A stretch of DNA of 64,000 nucleotides, from contig NZ_JBNPXI010000004.1 of assembly GCF_050433385.1 (NCBI RefSeq), forward strand, positions 124,001 through 188,000. The letters are read 5' to 3'. This document shows, piece by piece, positions 25,624-33,635 of the stretch; within the stretch, counting starts at the first letter, position 1; every line of letters starts with the position of its first letter. Source of the stretch: Brassicibacter mesophilus (lineage in GTDB: Bacteria; Bacillota; Clostridia; Tissierellales; Proteiniboraceae). A model generated the notes under the pieces. That model had not been told where the DNA came from and made no database searches. It saw nothing but the letters and a program-made list of their open reading frames with translations. Position numbers and translations under genes: made by a program.

Positions 25624-26295
25624 TTGGATATAAAAGCATTAAATAGCTTGGCTACTGATCAGATAATGTCATACGCTGAGCTAAAAGAGGATAATGTGTT
25701 TTCAAAAATACCTAAAAAGGATATGAAGAAATACATTATAGATCCTATGAATGTAGGGAAAATTGCTGCAAAGGAAATTAAAAGTAAATATCCAGATAAC
25801 AGCTTGATAGACATATGCAAAGAAAAAGATATCACAGTAAATATAGTCGATAAAGCTCCTAAGGTAAAGCTAGTTAAAATAAGAGCAGAATATATTCATC
25901 ATGAAAAAACACTAAACATTTACAGAAACTCAATAGACGAGATGTGTGAGCAGTTTGAAGGTGTCAAAATGGGGCTTTCCATTACCCAAGATAAGATAAT
26001 TGACATACATATTGCACATGAATTATTTCATTTTTTAGAAAATGAAGAGTTAGGTCTAACAAATCTTAAGATGAAGAAGGTAAAATTATTCAGACTATTT
26101 GGGAAAAAAAGAGAATCAACTATTTTAAAAACAAGGGAAATAGCTGCACATATGTTTTGTAAAGAGATTGTTGGACTACAGGTGCATCCTAAATGGCTAG
26201 ATTATATATATCTATTAGCATCATCGCAGATAACTTATGAAAGGCTTGATGGGTTTTTAAAGGAGCTTCACAAAGAAATATCTGACTATTTATAA
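25624..26295 (+). CDS. ImmA/IrrE-like zinc-metallopeptidase-fold protein
   Basis: TTG start after AGAGGTGAG. 223 residues. HELFH (residues 132-136) is a canonical HExxH zinc motif, and REIAAHMFCKEI (about 171-182) supplies the downstream glutamate in the position expected for ImmA/IrrE-type gluzincins. The N-terminal ~120 residues are helical then beta. Unlike usual ImmA genes it is not next to an XRE repressor or a phage; it is embedded between catabolic enzyme genes with 17- and 18-base spacings. It may process an operon enzyme or have been recruited for small-molecule hydrolysis; both are speculation. Confidence 0.7.
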   Translation: MDIKALNSLATDQIMSYAELKEDNVFSKIPKKDMKKYIIDPMNVGKIAAKEIKSKYPDNSLIDICKEKDITVNIVDKAPKVKLVKIRAEYIHHEKTLNIYRNSIDEMCEQFEGVKMGLSITQDKIIDIHIAHELFHFLENEELGLTNLKMKKVKLFRLFGKKRESTILKTREIAAHMFCKEIVGLQVHPKWLDYIYLLASSQITYERLDGFLKELHKEISDYL

Positions 26296-26313
26296 CAAAA
26301 AGGAGAATTTAAT

Positions 26314-27012
26314 ATGAGGGATTATTTGAAAATGTTAAATAATGAGAAAATTACACTTATTGTTAGTTTGCCTAAAAACAATGTAGAGCTAGCTAAAGCA
26401 GCAATTAATGGTGGTGCAGATGCATTAAAAGTTCATATAAACGTAGCACATAGAGCTAGTGGCAATAGCTTTGGTTCATTAGACGAAGAAATGAAGACAT
26501 TAGCAGAAATAATTTCACTATGCAATGAAAACAAACTTCCCATAGGTATAGTTGCAGGTGGAAGTGATGATATACCTATGACTGAGATTGAAAAGGCAAT
26601 AGAAGCTGGATTTAGCTTTGTATCACTTTATGATAAACATATGAACCCATTAGTTCTGCATACAGATAATATATACAAAATGGTAGCCATTACAAATGAA
26701 TATGATATAGATTGGGTGAAGGCATACGACTCACTGCCAATAGATGTACTAGAATGTTCTATCATGGACCCTGAGACATATGGAGACCCACTTACAGTGA
26801 GAGAAATATTGAAGTATCAATCAATTAGAAACGCTACGAAGAAACCTATAGTGATACCTACACAAAGAAAGATAACACCAGAGCAGGTTTCTGTATTAAC
26901 AAAAATGGGATTAAATGCTATAATGATAGGTGCAGTGGTTACAGGAAAAGAAGCAGATATATTATATGAAAAAACCAAAGAGTTTAGAAATGCAATAGAC
27001 AGTTTGAAATAG
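26314..27012 (+). CDS. TIM-barrel protein of unknown function (NanE-like look)
   Basis: ATG after AAAGGAGA. 232 residues with a beta/alpha barrel pattern: ITLIVSLPKNNVELAKAAINGGADALKVHINV (about 13-44), PIGIVAGGSDDIPMTEIEKAIEAGFSFVSLYDKH (about 76-109), VLECSIMDP, and PIVIPTQRKITPEQVSVLTKMGLNAIMIGAVVTG (about 187-220), the last a phosphate-binding-like end. It resembles N-acylmannosamine-6-phosphate epimerases and IGPS-like barrels without clear assignment. With the ROK kinase two genes downstream this echoes a NanE/NanK pair, which would suggest an acylamino-sugar or related aldose; weak inference. Confidence 0.6.
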   Translation: MRDYLKMLNNEKITLIVSLPKNNVELAKAAINGGADALKVHINVAHRASGNSFGSLDEEMKTLAEIISLCNENKLPIGIVAGGSDDIPMTEIEKAIEAGFSFVSLYDKHMNPLVLHTDNIYKMVAITNEYDIDWVKAYDSLPIDVLECSIMDPETYGDPLTVREILKYQSIRNATKKPIVIPTQRKITPEQVSVLTKMGLNAIMIGAVVTGKEADILYEKTKEFRNAIDSLK

Positions 27013-27033
27013 AGTAAATATATGGAGGTAGCT

Positions 27034-28392
27034 ATGAAGGTACAACAGCTTTTAACTACAGAAATAGCAGTAATAGGCGGAGGTCCTTCAGGTCTAATAG
27101 CTGCGAAGGCGGCGAGTAGAGAAGGAAAAAAAGTAATGTTAATAGAAAGAAACGGATACTTGGGCGGATGTGCAACTATGAGTTTGGTAGTCCCACTGAT
27201 GAGTTTTCATGCAGGAGACAAACAGATAATAAATGGGTATGCACAGCAGCTTATAGATAAAATATCAGAACTAGGTGGTACCATTGGACACACAATCGAT
27301 CCCCTAGGAGTAGGAGCAAGCATAACACCAGTTGATACAGAAATATATAAATATGCTGCACAGGAGTTTCTACTAGAGGAAGATGTTCAGATTTTGTACC
27401 ATACAGAGCTTATAGGTGCAGAAATAGAAAAAGACAATATATTGTCAATAGTGGTAAAGACACGGTCAGGATTGTATAAGATAAAAGCAAATAGATATAT
27501 AGATGCTACTGGAGATGGGGATTTAGCATATCTCTCTGGAGTTCCAATGACAGTAGGAAGAGATAAGGATGGGAAATGTCAGCCCATGTCTATGATGTTT
27601 AAGGTAGGAAATGTAGATATAAATAAAGTAGTAAAATATGCAGATGCAAATCCTGAAGAATTTGTAGTTCATTCTAAGCTTGGCTCACTAGGAGAAGCAA
27701 AGAGAATAGCTGTATCAGGATTTTTTAAGCAAGTATCAGAAGCACAGAAAGAGAGAGTTCTGACATTAAATAGAGATAGAGTATTATTTTTTGAGCTTAA
27801 CAGAAGAGGAGAAATAGCAGTAAATATGTCTAGGATTATAGATAAGATATCTGTTAGAGATTTTGATTTAAGTGATGCTACTATCGAGGGCAGAAGGCAA
27901 GTGTTTGAAATAATGAGTTTCTTCAAAAAGTTTATACCTGGATTTGAGGATGCTATACTTATGGAGTCAGGAAATCAGATAGGAGTTAGAGAGTCTAGAA
28001 GGATAGTAGGAGATCATACAATAAATGAATTTGATGTTGTAGAAGGAAAGTTATTTGATGATACTATAGCACTAGGCTCATGGCCGATAGATATACATGA
28101 CCCAGAAGGAAAAAGTCTCGAGATAAAAGAGATGAAATGGGGAACATACTATGGAATACCTTATAGATGTCTTGTTCCTAAAAAGATAAACAACCTAATA
28201 GTCACTGGAAGAACTATTTCGGCTACACATGAAGCATTTGCATCTACAAGAGTTTCTCCTATTTGTATGGCACTAGGTCAAGCAGCAGGTATAGCCGCTG
28301 TGCTGTCGTTAGAGAAAAACACAGTATTCAGAGAGCTTCCTTATGACGAATTAAAGGATATATTGATAAAAACTGGGCAGGTGCTAAATTAA
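27034..28392 (+). CDS. FAD-dependent oxidoreductase (FAD_oxidored family)
   Basis: The ATG at 27034 is preferred because GGAGG lies 5 bases before it; the ATG at 27022 overlaps that site. 452 residues. N-terminal Rossmann ADP-binding motif TEIAVIGGGPSGLIAAKAAS, then LIERNGYLGGCATMS, ATGDGDLAYLSGVP (second FAD motif, about 158-171) and a C-terminal FAD-binding segment GRTISATHEAFASTRVSPICMALGQAAG (about 396-423). Members are uncharacterised dehydrogenases in sugar or aromatic catabolic loci. The stop overlaps the kinase start by one base (TAATG), so expression is coupled. Confidence 0.82.
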   Translation: MKVQQLLTTEIAVIGGGPSGLIAAKAASREGKKVMLIERNGYLGGCATMSLVVPLMSFHAGDKQIINGYAQQLIDKISELGGTIGHTIDPLGVGASITPVDTEIYKYAAQEFLLEEDVQILYHTELIGAEIEKDNILSIVVKTRSGLYKIKANRYIDATGDGDLAYLSGVPMTVGRDKDGKCQPMSMMFKVGNVDINKVVKYADANPEEFVVHSKLGSLGEAKRIAVSGFFKQVSEAQKERVLTLNRDRVLFFELNRRGEIAVNMSRIIDKISVRDFDLSDATIEGRRQVFEIMSFFKKFIPGFEDAILMESGNQIGVRESRRIVGDHTINEFDVVEGKLFDDTIALGSWPIDIHDPEGKSLEIKEMKWGTYYGIPYRCLVPKKINNLIVTGRTISATHEAFASTRVSPICMALGQAAGIAAVLSLEKNTVFRELPYDELKDILIKTGQVLN

Positions 28393-29294
28393 TGAAAAAA
28401 GCTATTGGAATAGATATCGGAGGAACAAAGATAAATATTGGAGTAATAGATGAAGAAGGTATCATTATTGATAGGATAAGGTTAGATACTGAAAGAAACA
28501 AAGGAAGAGACCATATATTAAATAAATTGAAAAAGGCTATAGGAGAATTAACAGCAAAGTTTCACATAGATGCTGTAGGCATAGGAACCCCAGGGTTTAT
28601 TAACGTAGATACTGGAACTGTAACATTTTCAGGTGAAACTATAGCTAATTGGGGTGGAACTAATATTAAAGAAGAAATTGAGAATGTGTTTTCTATTCCA
28701 GTTATAGTAGATAACGATGCAAACGTAGCAGCTATAGGAGAAGGATGGCTTGGTTCTGCAAAGGACTTTAACAGCTTTATAATGATTACTCTTGGGACAG
28801 GAGTAGGAGGAGCATTTTACACAGAAAAGTCAGGGATAATAAGAGGTCAAAACTGGCAGGCTGGAGAGCTTGGGCATATGATACTATATCCTAATGGTAT
28901 AAAATGCAACTGCGGACAAAATGGATGTGCAGAACAATATTTATCAGGAACTGCTATAGAAAGACTATATAAAGAAAAATATAAAGAAAGCTTAATTGGT
29001 AAAGAAATATTTGAGAAAGCTCATAATGGTGATGAAAAATGCAAATCTATTGTAAATGATTTTATTAATAACTTTGCCATTTATCTAGTAAGCCTTAAAA
29101 ACCTGTTTGATCCTGAAGTAGTAGTGATAGGAGGGGGCGTAATAGGGTCTAAAGAGTATTGGTTAGATAGTGTAGAAGAACAGTTTAGGAAAAGACTAAA
29201 CAGCAAAACCTACTTTTCCATTATTCCAGCAAATCTGTCAAATGATGCAGGTATGTATGGCGCAGCAAAGCTCGCACTTCAATTGAATGAGTAA
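28392..29294 (+). CDS. ROK-family sugar kinase
   Basis: ATG overlaps the preceding stop codon. 300 residues: GIDIGGTKINIGVID phosphate-1 motif (4-18), IGTPGFINV, VDNDANVAAIGEGWLGS with catalytic aspartate (about 105), GELGHMILYP and the zinc motif CNCGQNGCAEQYLSG (about 174-188), and VVVIGGGVIG. All catalytic elements are present, so it is a true kinase rather than a repressor. Relatives phosphorylate glucose, fructose, N-acetylmannosamine or allose. In this operon it would phosphorylate the sugar-like product of the upstream enzymes. Confidence 0.87.
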   Translation: MKKAIGIDIGGTKINIGVIDEEGIIIDRIRLDTERNKGRDHILNKLKKAIGELTAKFHIDAVGIGTPGFINVDTGTVTFSGETIANWGGTNIKEEIENVFSIPVIVDNDANVAAIGEGWLGSAKDFNSFIMITLGTGVGGAFYTEKSGIIRGQNWQAGELGHMILYPNGIKCNCGQNGCAEQYLSGTAIERLYKEKYKESLIGKEIFEKAHNGDEKCKSIVNDFINNFAIYLVSLKNLFDPEVVVIGGGVIGSKEYWLDSVEEQFRKRLNSKTYFSIIPANLSNDAGMYGAAKLALQLNE

Positions 29295-29348
29295 ATTTAT
29301 TGATTACATGGATCACAGTAAAGTTTATAATACAAAATATGAATTCAG

Positions 29349-29387
29349 AAAAAACCTTTTGGCAAAATAAAGTCAGGAGGTTTTTTT
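29349..29387 (+). terminator. Intrinsic terminator of the ROK/HyuA operon
   Basis: 15-bp stem (AAAAAACCTTTTGGC with GTCAGGAGGTTTTTT, three G-U pairs), 8-base loop, T-run. Confidence 0.88.
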
Positions 29388-29519
29388 GTATATAAACTAG
29401 GGATTAAATTATAAAAGGAAGAAAGTAAAAAGTAAACAAGGTTTTTGTATAAATGAATTGAACAAAACAATATAGTAAAACGTATAACAGATGTAAACTC
29501 TTTTTAAGAGGTGATGCAG

Positions 29520-30050
29520 TTGAACGAAAAGACAATTGAAATAATAAAAGATGCTCAAAGTGGGAATAGATATGCCTTGGCACAGTTGCTTCATGAAAAT
29601 TATTCAACTGTATACAAATATCTACTTAAAATAACGCTGAATGATTTTGAAGCCCAAGACATTACTCAGGACACCATGGTAAAAGCAATCGAAAAAATAA
29701 ACACATACAACATCGAGAAATCTTCATTTGCTACGTGGTTGATTGCAATAGCTAAAAATATACTAATAGATCGTATAAGGAAACAAAAGCGTTTTGAAAA
29801 GTATAAGCTTGAAAACTCGCGTATTGAAATATTATCTACTTCTTTAGATGACTTCCTGCAGAAAAATGAAGTTGTTTTCTCAATTAACAAGCTTTCACCT
29901 AAGCTTAAGGCACCTATAATTCTAAAATATGGATTTGACTTATCTTATGAGGAAATTGCAAATTACTTAAAAATTCCTATAGGAACTGTCAAGTCAAGGA
30001 TTTCAAATGGAATAAAAGCGATGAGAAAGGAGCTGCATTCTTATGAATGA
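29520..30050 (+). CDS. sigY: ECF-type RNA polymerase sigma factor, SigY-like
   Basis: The TTG at 29520 (176 aa) is chosen because AAGAGGTG lies at 29506-29513; the nearer GTG/ATG codons at 29511/29514 overlap that site. Sigma-70 region 2 (LLHENYSTVYKYLLKITLNDFEAQDITQDTMVKA, about 24-57, and SSFATWLIAIAKNILIDRIRKQKR) and region 4 (INKLSPKLKAPIILKYGFDLSYEEIANYLKIPIGTVKSRI, about 125-164) are clear. The following genes match the sigY-yxlCDEFG arrangement of Bacillus, where the small membrane proteins restrain the sigma factor and the ABC pair is needed for its control. Symbol by synteny and motif, not by search. Confidence 0.8.
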   Translation: MNEKTIEIIKDAQSGNRYALAQLLHENYSTVYKYLLKITLNDFEAQDITQDTMVKAIEKINTYNIEKSSFATWLIAIAKNILIDRIRKQKRFEKYKLENSRIEILSTSLDDFLQKNEVVFSINKLSPKLKAPIILKYGFDLSYEEIANYLKIPIGTVKSRISNGIKAMRKELHSYE

Positions 30051-30351
30051 TAACAATATAGAAAAACAAATATCGGAAGCAATAAAAGTAATTGATAATA
30101 CAGATATAAAAGGTCCAGATTTAATGTGGTTTGTTGACTTTGTATCAGATGAACAGCTTAAAATAGCAAAAAAGCAAAGCAAGCAAATATCAATATTTTG
30201 TGCCATAGCAGCAGCCGTTATCGCTATTTTATTTTCAGTGTATAAATTGTTCTATTCAGCCTTTATTATTATACAGATTTTATCTTTTGTAATACCTGTT
30301 GGAGGACTTATTATAATGAGAATGATATCAAAGGAGGCAAAGCTTCAATGA
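30043..30351 (+). CDS. YxlC-like small membrane protein, probable anti-sigma component
   Basis: ATG 10 bases after AAGGAG, overlapping sigY by 8 bases. 102 residues: soluble acidic N-terminus (about 1-45; GPDLMWFVDFVSDEQ), then two hydrophobic segments (about 50-72 and 75-95). This matches the N-in, two-helix layout of YxlC, which is part of the SigY anti-sigma assembly. Assignment rests on position and topology because the sequence is short. Confidence 0.65.
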   Translation: MNDNNIEKQISEAIKVIDNTDIKGPDLMWFVDFVSDEQLKIAKKQSKQISIFCAIAAAVIAILFSVYKLFYSAFIIIQILSFVIPVGGLIIMRMISKEAKLQ

Positions 30352-30596
30352 CAAATATGCATTCGTTAAATAACTACCCTTCATGGTTTTGGACGATTAC
30401 TTTGCCTTTATTAGCTTTAATATTGTTTGGTCAAGCTTTATGGATTTTTAGAGATGCACAAAAACGTGGAATTTTTCCATGGTTTTGGGGCTTTTGGGGG
30501 TTACTTCAATTTCCGACTCCACTAATATTTTATTACTTTTTTGTTGTAAGAAAGAATAAACAAAAAGGGAAAGAAAGGGGTAACAAAGAATGTTAA
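30348..30596 (+). CDS. YxlD-like small membrane protein
   Basis: ATG overlaps the preceding TGA by four bases, with AAGGAGG 9 bases upstream. 82 residues: first helix (about 9-29; WFWTITLPLLALILFGQALWI), the RDAQKRGIFPWFWGFWGL loop typical of YxlD/PLD-nuclease-N-like membrane proteins, second helix (about 50-67) and a basic tail. Probably works with the previous protein in controlling the sigma factor. Confidence 0.65.
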   Translation: MTNMHSLNNYPSWFWTITLPLLALILFGQALWIFRDAQKRGIFPWFWGFWGLLQFPTPLIFYYFFVVRKNKQKGKERGNKEC

Positions 30597-31303
30597 AAAT
30601 AAAGAACTTTTCAAAAACCTATAAGGAAGGCAAAAAAGCAGTAGATAACCTTAGTTTGAGTATTGACAAAGGGGATATATATGGATTTATAGGTCATAAT
30701 GGTGCTGGAAAGACAACAACAATTAAATGTATTACAGGGATACTGGACTTTAATTATGGCGATATATTTATTGACGGAATGTCTATAAAGGACAATCCTA
30801 TTGAGTGCAAAAGGAAAATGGCGTATATTCCAGATAATCCAGATTTATATGAGAATATGACTGGTATACAATATTTAAACTTTATAGCAGATATATATGG
30901 TGTTTCCAAAACAATTCGAGAAAGAGAGATAGAAAGGTATTCGAATTCATTTGAGCTTACCAAACATCTTGGAGACTTGATATCGTCATACTCTCATGGT
31001 ATGAAGCAAAAGCTTGTGATTATTTCTGCTTTAATACATGAGCCAAAGCTTCTGATTCTGGATGAACCATTTGTAGGATTAGATCCTAAAGCAGCACATA
31101 TTTTAAAAGAATATATGAAAGATATGTGTCAAAATGGTAGTGCAATATTTTTTTCAACTCATGTTTTAGAGGTTGCAGAAAAACTATGCAATAAAATAGC
31201 TATAATTAAAGCTGGAAAGCTAATTGCTAGTGGAGAAACTCAAGCAGTTAAGGGTGATAGCTCACTAGAAGAACTATTTTTGGAGGTAACTGATAATGAA
31301 TAG
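30590..31303 (+). CDS. ABC transporter ATP-binding protein (YxlF-like)
   Basis: ATG overlaps the previous gene by 7 bases. 237 residues: Walker A GHNGAGKTTT (about 35-44), Q-loop region, signature SSYSHGMKQKL (about 134-144; SYSHG in place of LSGGQ, as usual for this export group), Walker B LLILDEPFVGLD (about 155-166), and H-loop STHVLEV. It pairs with the large permease encoded next, which it overlaps by 8 bases. Confidence 0.88.
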   Translation: MLKIKNFSKTYKEGKKAVDNLSLSIDKGDIYGFIGHNGAGKTTTIKCITGILDFNYGDIFIDGMSIKDNPIECKRKMAYIPDNPDLYENMTGIQYLNFIADIYGVSKTIREREIERYSNSFELTKHLGDLISSYSHGMKQKLVIISALIHEPKLLILDEPFVGLDPKAAHILKEYMKDMCQNGSAIFFSTHVLEVAEKLCNKIAIIKAGKLIASGETQAVKGDSSLEELFLEVTDNE

Positions 31304-32897
31304 TGCTAAGTTGCTCATTAAGGCTAGTGTTCTAAATTCATTTAGCTTAAATAGACTTTTTAAAGAGCCTTCAAAAACTGAAAAAACAAAGATGATATTT
31401 ATTGGAATAATAATTTTATTGGCATTTTCAACAGTATTTTCAGGAATGCTTGCTTATTTCTTTATGATATCAGATTATCTGTTAAAGCTTAATGCTTTAA
31501 ATATCATACTTTCCATCACTCTAATTAACATAAGCGCAGTATCATTACTCATGAGTGTTTACAAAGCTTCAGGATATTTATATTCCTTTAAAGATTATGA
31601 TTTGCTTATGTCGCTGCCGGTTAAAACATCTGAGGTACTAGTAAGTAAACTGTCATTATTGTATGGAACCAATTTAATTATATGTGTTATAATTGGAGTA
31701 CCCTCATTGTTAGCTTATGGAATAAAGTCATCAAGCGGGATTGTATACTATGCATTTGCTTTCATAGCCATGGTTTTTGTAAGTCTTATTCCAATGTCTG
31801 TTGGAGCTTTATTGTCTCTTGCTTTGGGAAAGATATCTACAAAGTTCAGATCAACAAATATTGTTATGATAATTGGTTCTTTTCTTTTAATTCTAGCTTT
31901 AATGGTAGGTTCTTATTTTATGAACAACGTATCTGCTGAACGTGTACAAAATTCTGCCATATTAATTGGTGATATGGCACAGTTGTATTTTCCTACAAGA
32001 TTTTTTGTTCATGCTCTGGAGAATCTCAATACAGTATCTTTGCTAATATTTATTTTAATATCTGTACTACCATTTATACTGCTTGTTTTATTATTTTCTA
32101 GGAGTTTTAAAACTATTAATTCCAAAATGAATGAAAGATATAAGGCAGCCAGTTATAAGATGACATCACTTAAGGTATCATCTGTATTACAAGCACTTTA
32201 TAAAAAGGAAATAAATTTCTATTTTTCATCCTATATATATGTTCTAAATACTTCTATGGGTTCTGTAATGATGACTATTGTTACTATAGGAATAGCTATA
32301 TTTGGAGGAGAAAATATGGCTCAAATGCTGGAGTTTCCGATGGTAAATGAGTTTATAGTGCCTGTAGCTACTGCAGTTATATCATTATGTGTATGTTTAA
32401 CTTGTACAACTGCGCCATCGATATCACTAGAAGGGAAGAATCTTTGGATAGTAAAATCACTACCGATAAACCCCATAGATATAATAAAAAGTAAAATATT
32501 CGTAAATTTAACAATTATATTACCAATTCTCTTTATAAATACTGTGATTTTGGCAGTATCACTTAAAATGACATTAATATCTTATATAGCATTTTTATTT
32601 ACAACTACTCTATATGCATTTTATATCTCACTAGCAGGAATAATAATAAATCTATATCTTCCAAAGCTTGAATGGAAATCTCATATGGTAGTTGTAAAAC
32701 AAAGTGCAAGTGTCATTGTTGCAATGCTAGCAGGAGCTGTGATGGTGCTTATTCCTATTTTGATATATATTTTAATAAAGCCTGTAAGTTTTAATTTGTT
32801 TCAGATTTTATTAATAATATGTTTAACTATAATTAATTTATTATTATGGCTTACAATCAAGATGGTGGGAATAAAATCATGGAGACAAATACATTAA
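31296..32897 (+). CDS. ABC transporter permease (putative ABC-2 type exporter)
   Basis: ATG 9 bases after GGAGG, inside the end of the ATPase gene. 533 residues with about 12 hydrophobic segments in two blocks (about 35-240 and 300-525), separated by a hydrophilic stretch with YKKEINFYFSS. This is larger than YxlG of Bacillus (about 260 aa) and looks like the two-block exporter permeases of Clostridia. It may export a lipid, peptide or antibiotic; the substrate is not evident. Confidence 0.78.
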   Translation: MNSAKLLIKASVLNSFSLNRLFKEPSKTEKTKMIFIGIIILLAFSTVFSGMLAYFFMISDYLLKLNALNIILSITLINISAVSLLMSVYKASGYLYSFKDYDLLMSLPVKTSEVLVSKLSLLYGTNLIICVIIGVPSLLAYGIKSSSGIVYYAFAFIAMVFVSLIPMSVGALLSLALGKISTKFRSTNIVMIIGSFLLILALMVGSYFMNNVSAERVQNSAILIGDMAQLYFPTRFFVHALENLNTVSLLIFILISVLPFILLVLLFSRSFKTINSKMNERYKAASYKMTSLKVSSVLQALYKKEINFYFSSYIYVLNTSMGSVMMTIVTIGIAIFGGENMAQMLEFPMVNEFIVPVATAVISLCVCLTCTTAPSISLEGKNLWIVKSLPINPIDIIKSKIFVNLTIILPILFINTVILAVSLKMTLISYIAFLFTTTLYAFYISLAGIIINLYLPKLEWKSHMVVVKQSASVIVAMLAGAVMVLIPILIYILIKPVSFNLFQILLIICLTIINLLLWLTIKMVGIKSWRQIH

Positions 32898-32990
32898 TTT
32901 TTCAGTTAATTAAGCAGTAAAGAAACCTCATGTTAGTAATTCCTAAATAAAACTGCTTAAATAGAAAAAATGATAGAAGGAAGAATACTA

Positions 32991-33491
32991 ATGCACATAT
33001 TAAAAAGACAAAAGACAATAATAGTTTTATCATGGATAGCTGTTCTGCTTTGGCTAATTCTTATTTTTAGCCTATCAGCTCAACCAGCAACGCAGTCTAA
33101 TGGGATGAGCAAAAAAGTAACAGAAATCGTAATCAAAAAAGTAGGTAAGCTAGTTCCCATTGATGCTGAGAGTGATACTACAGCAGACTTAGTTTCAAAG
33201 TTTAATCATTTTGTAAGAAAATTTGCTCACTTCTTTGCTTATCTAATACTTGGCTTATTGGTAACTAATGCACTAAGGAGAAGTGGAATGAAAAGTTCTA
33301 AGTCTTTTGTGCTTTCACTTTTATTCTGCATCGTATATGCGTCAAGTGATGAATTGCACCAGCTTTTTGTACCTGGTCGTGGTGGACAGATTAAGGATGT
33401 ATTCATTGACAGTGCTGGAGCTTTTGTTGGGATTGCCGTATATGGTGCAGCAAGTAGGCTAAAAAGAGCTCTTAATGAAAAAGTCCTTTAA
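32991..33491 (+). CDS. VanZ-like family membrane protein
   Basis: The ATG at 32991 (166 aa) has GAAGGAAG 8 bases upstream; the ATG at 32970 does not. Four hydrophobic segments with the VanZ signatures FSLSAQPATQSN (about 19-30), VRKFAHFFAYLILGLLVTNAL (about 72-92) and YASSDELHQLFVPGRGGQIKDVFIDSAGAFVG (about 112-143). The family includes the teicoplanin-resistance protein VanZ, but most members have an unknown envelope role; no van genes are near. Confidence 0.85.
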   Translation: MHILKRQKTIIVLSWIAVLLWLILIFSLSAQPATQSNGMSKKVTEIVIKKVGKLVPIDAESDTTADLVSKFNHFVRKFAHFFAYLILGLLVTNALRRSGMKSSKSFVLSLLFCIVYASSDELHQLFVPGRGGQIKDVFIDSAGAFVGIAVYGAASRLKRALNEKVL

Positions 33492-33571
33492 AATAATTAA
33501 TCTTTAGAGAACTTTCGCATGTAAAATATTACAAAAATATTGACAAATGAAATGAATTTGATAAATTATAA

Positions 33572-33598
33572 TTAGCACTCTATTAAGCAGAGTGCTAA
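33572..33598 (+). promoter_or_regulatory. CIRCE operator (HrcA-binding) upstream of htpG
   Basis: Perfect inverted repeat TTAGCACTC, nine bases, GAGTGCTAA. TTGACA (33540-33545) and TATAAT (33567-33572) lie just upstream, although their 21-base spacing is long. Control of htpG by HrcA is therefore expected; in Bacillus subtilis htpG is not in the CIRCE class. Confidence 0.95.
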
Positions 33599-33635
33599 CA
33601 ATTTGGAATAAACTTCCTGAAAGGAGAAGATGAAA

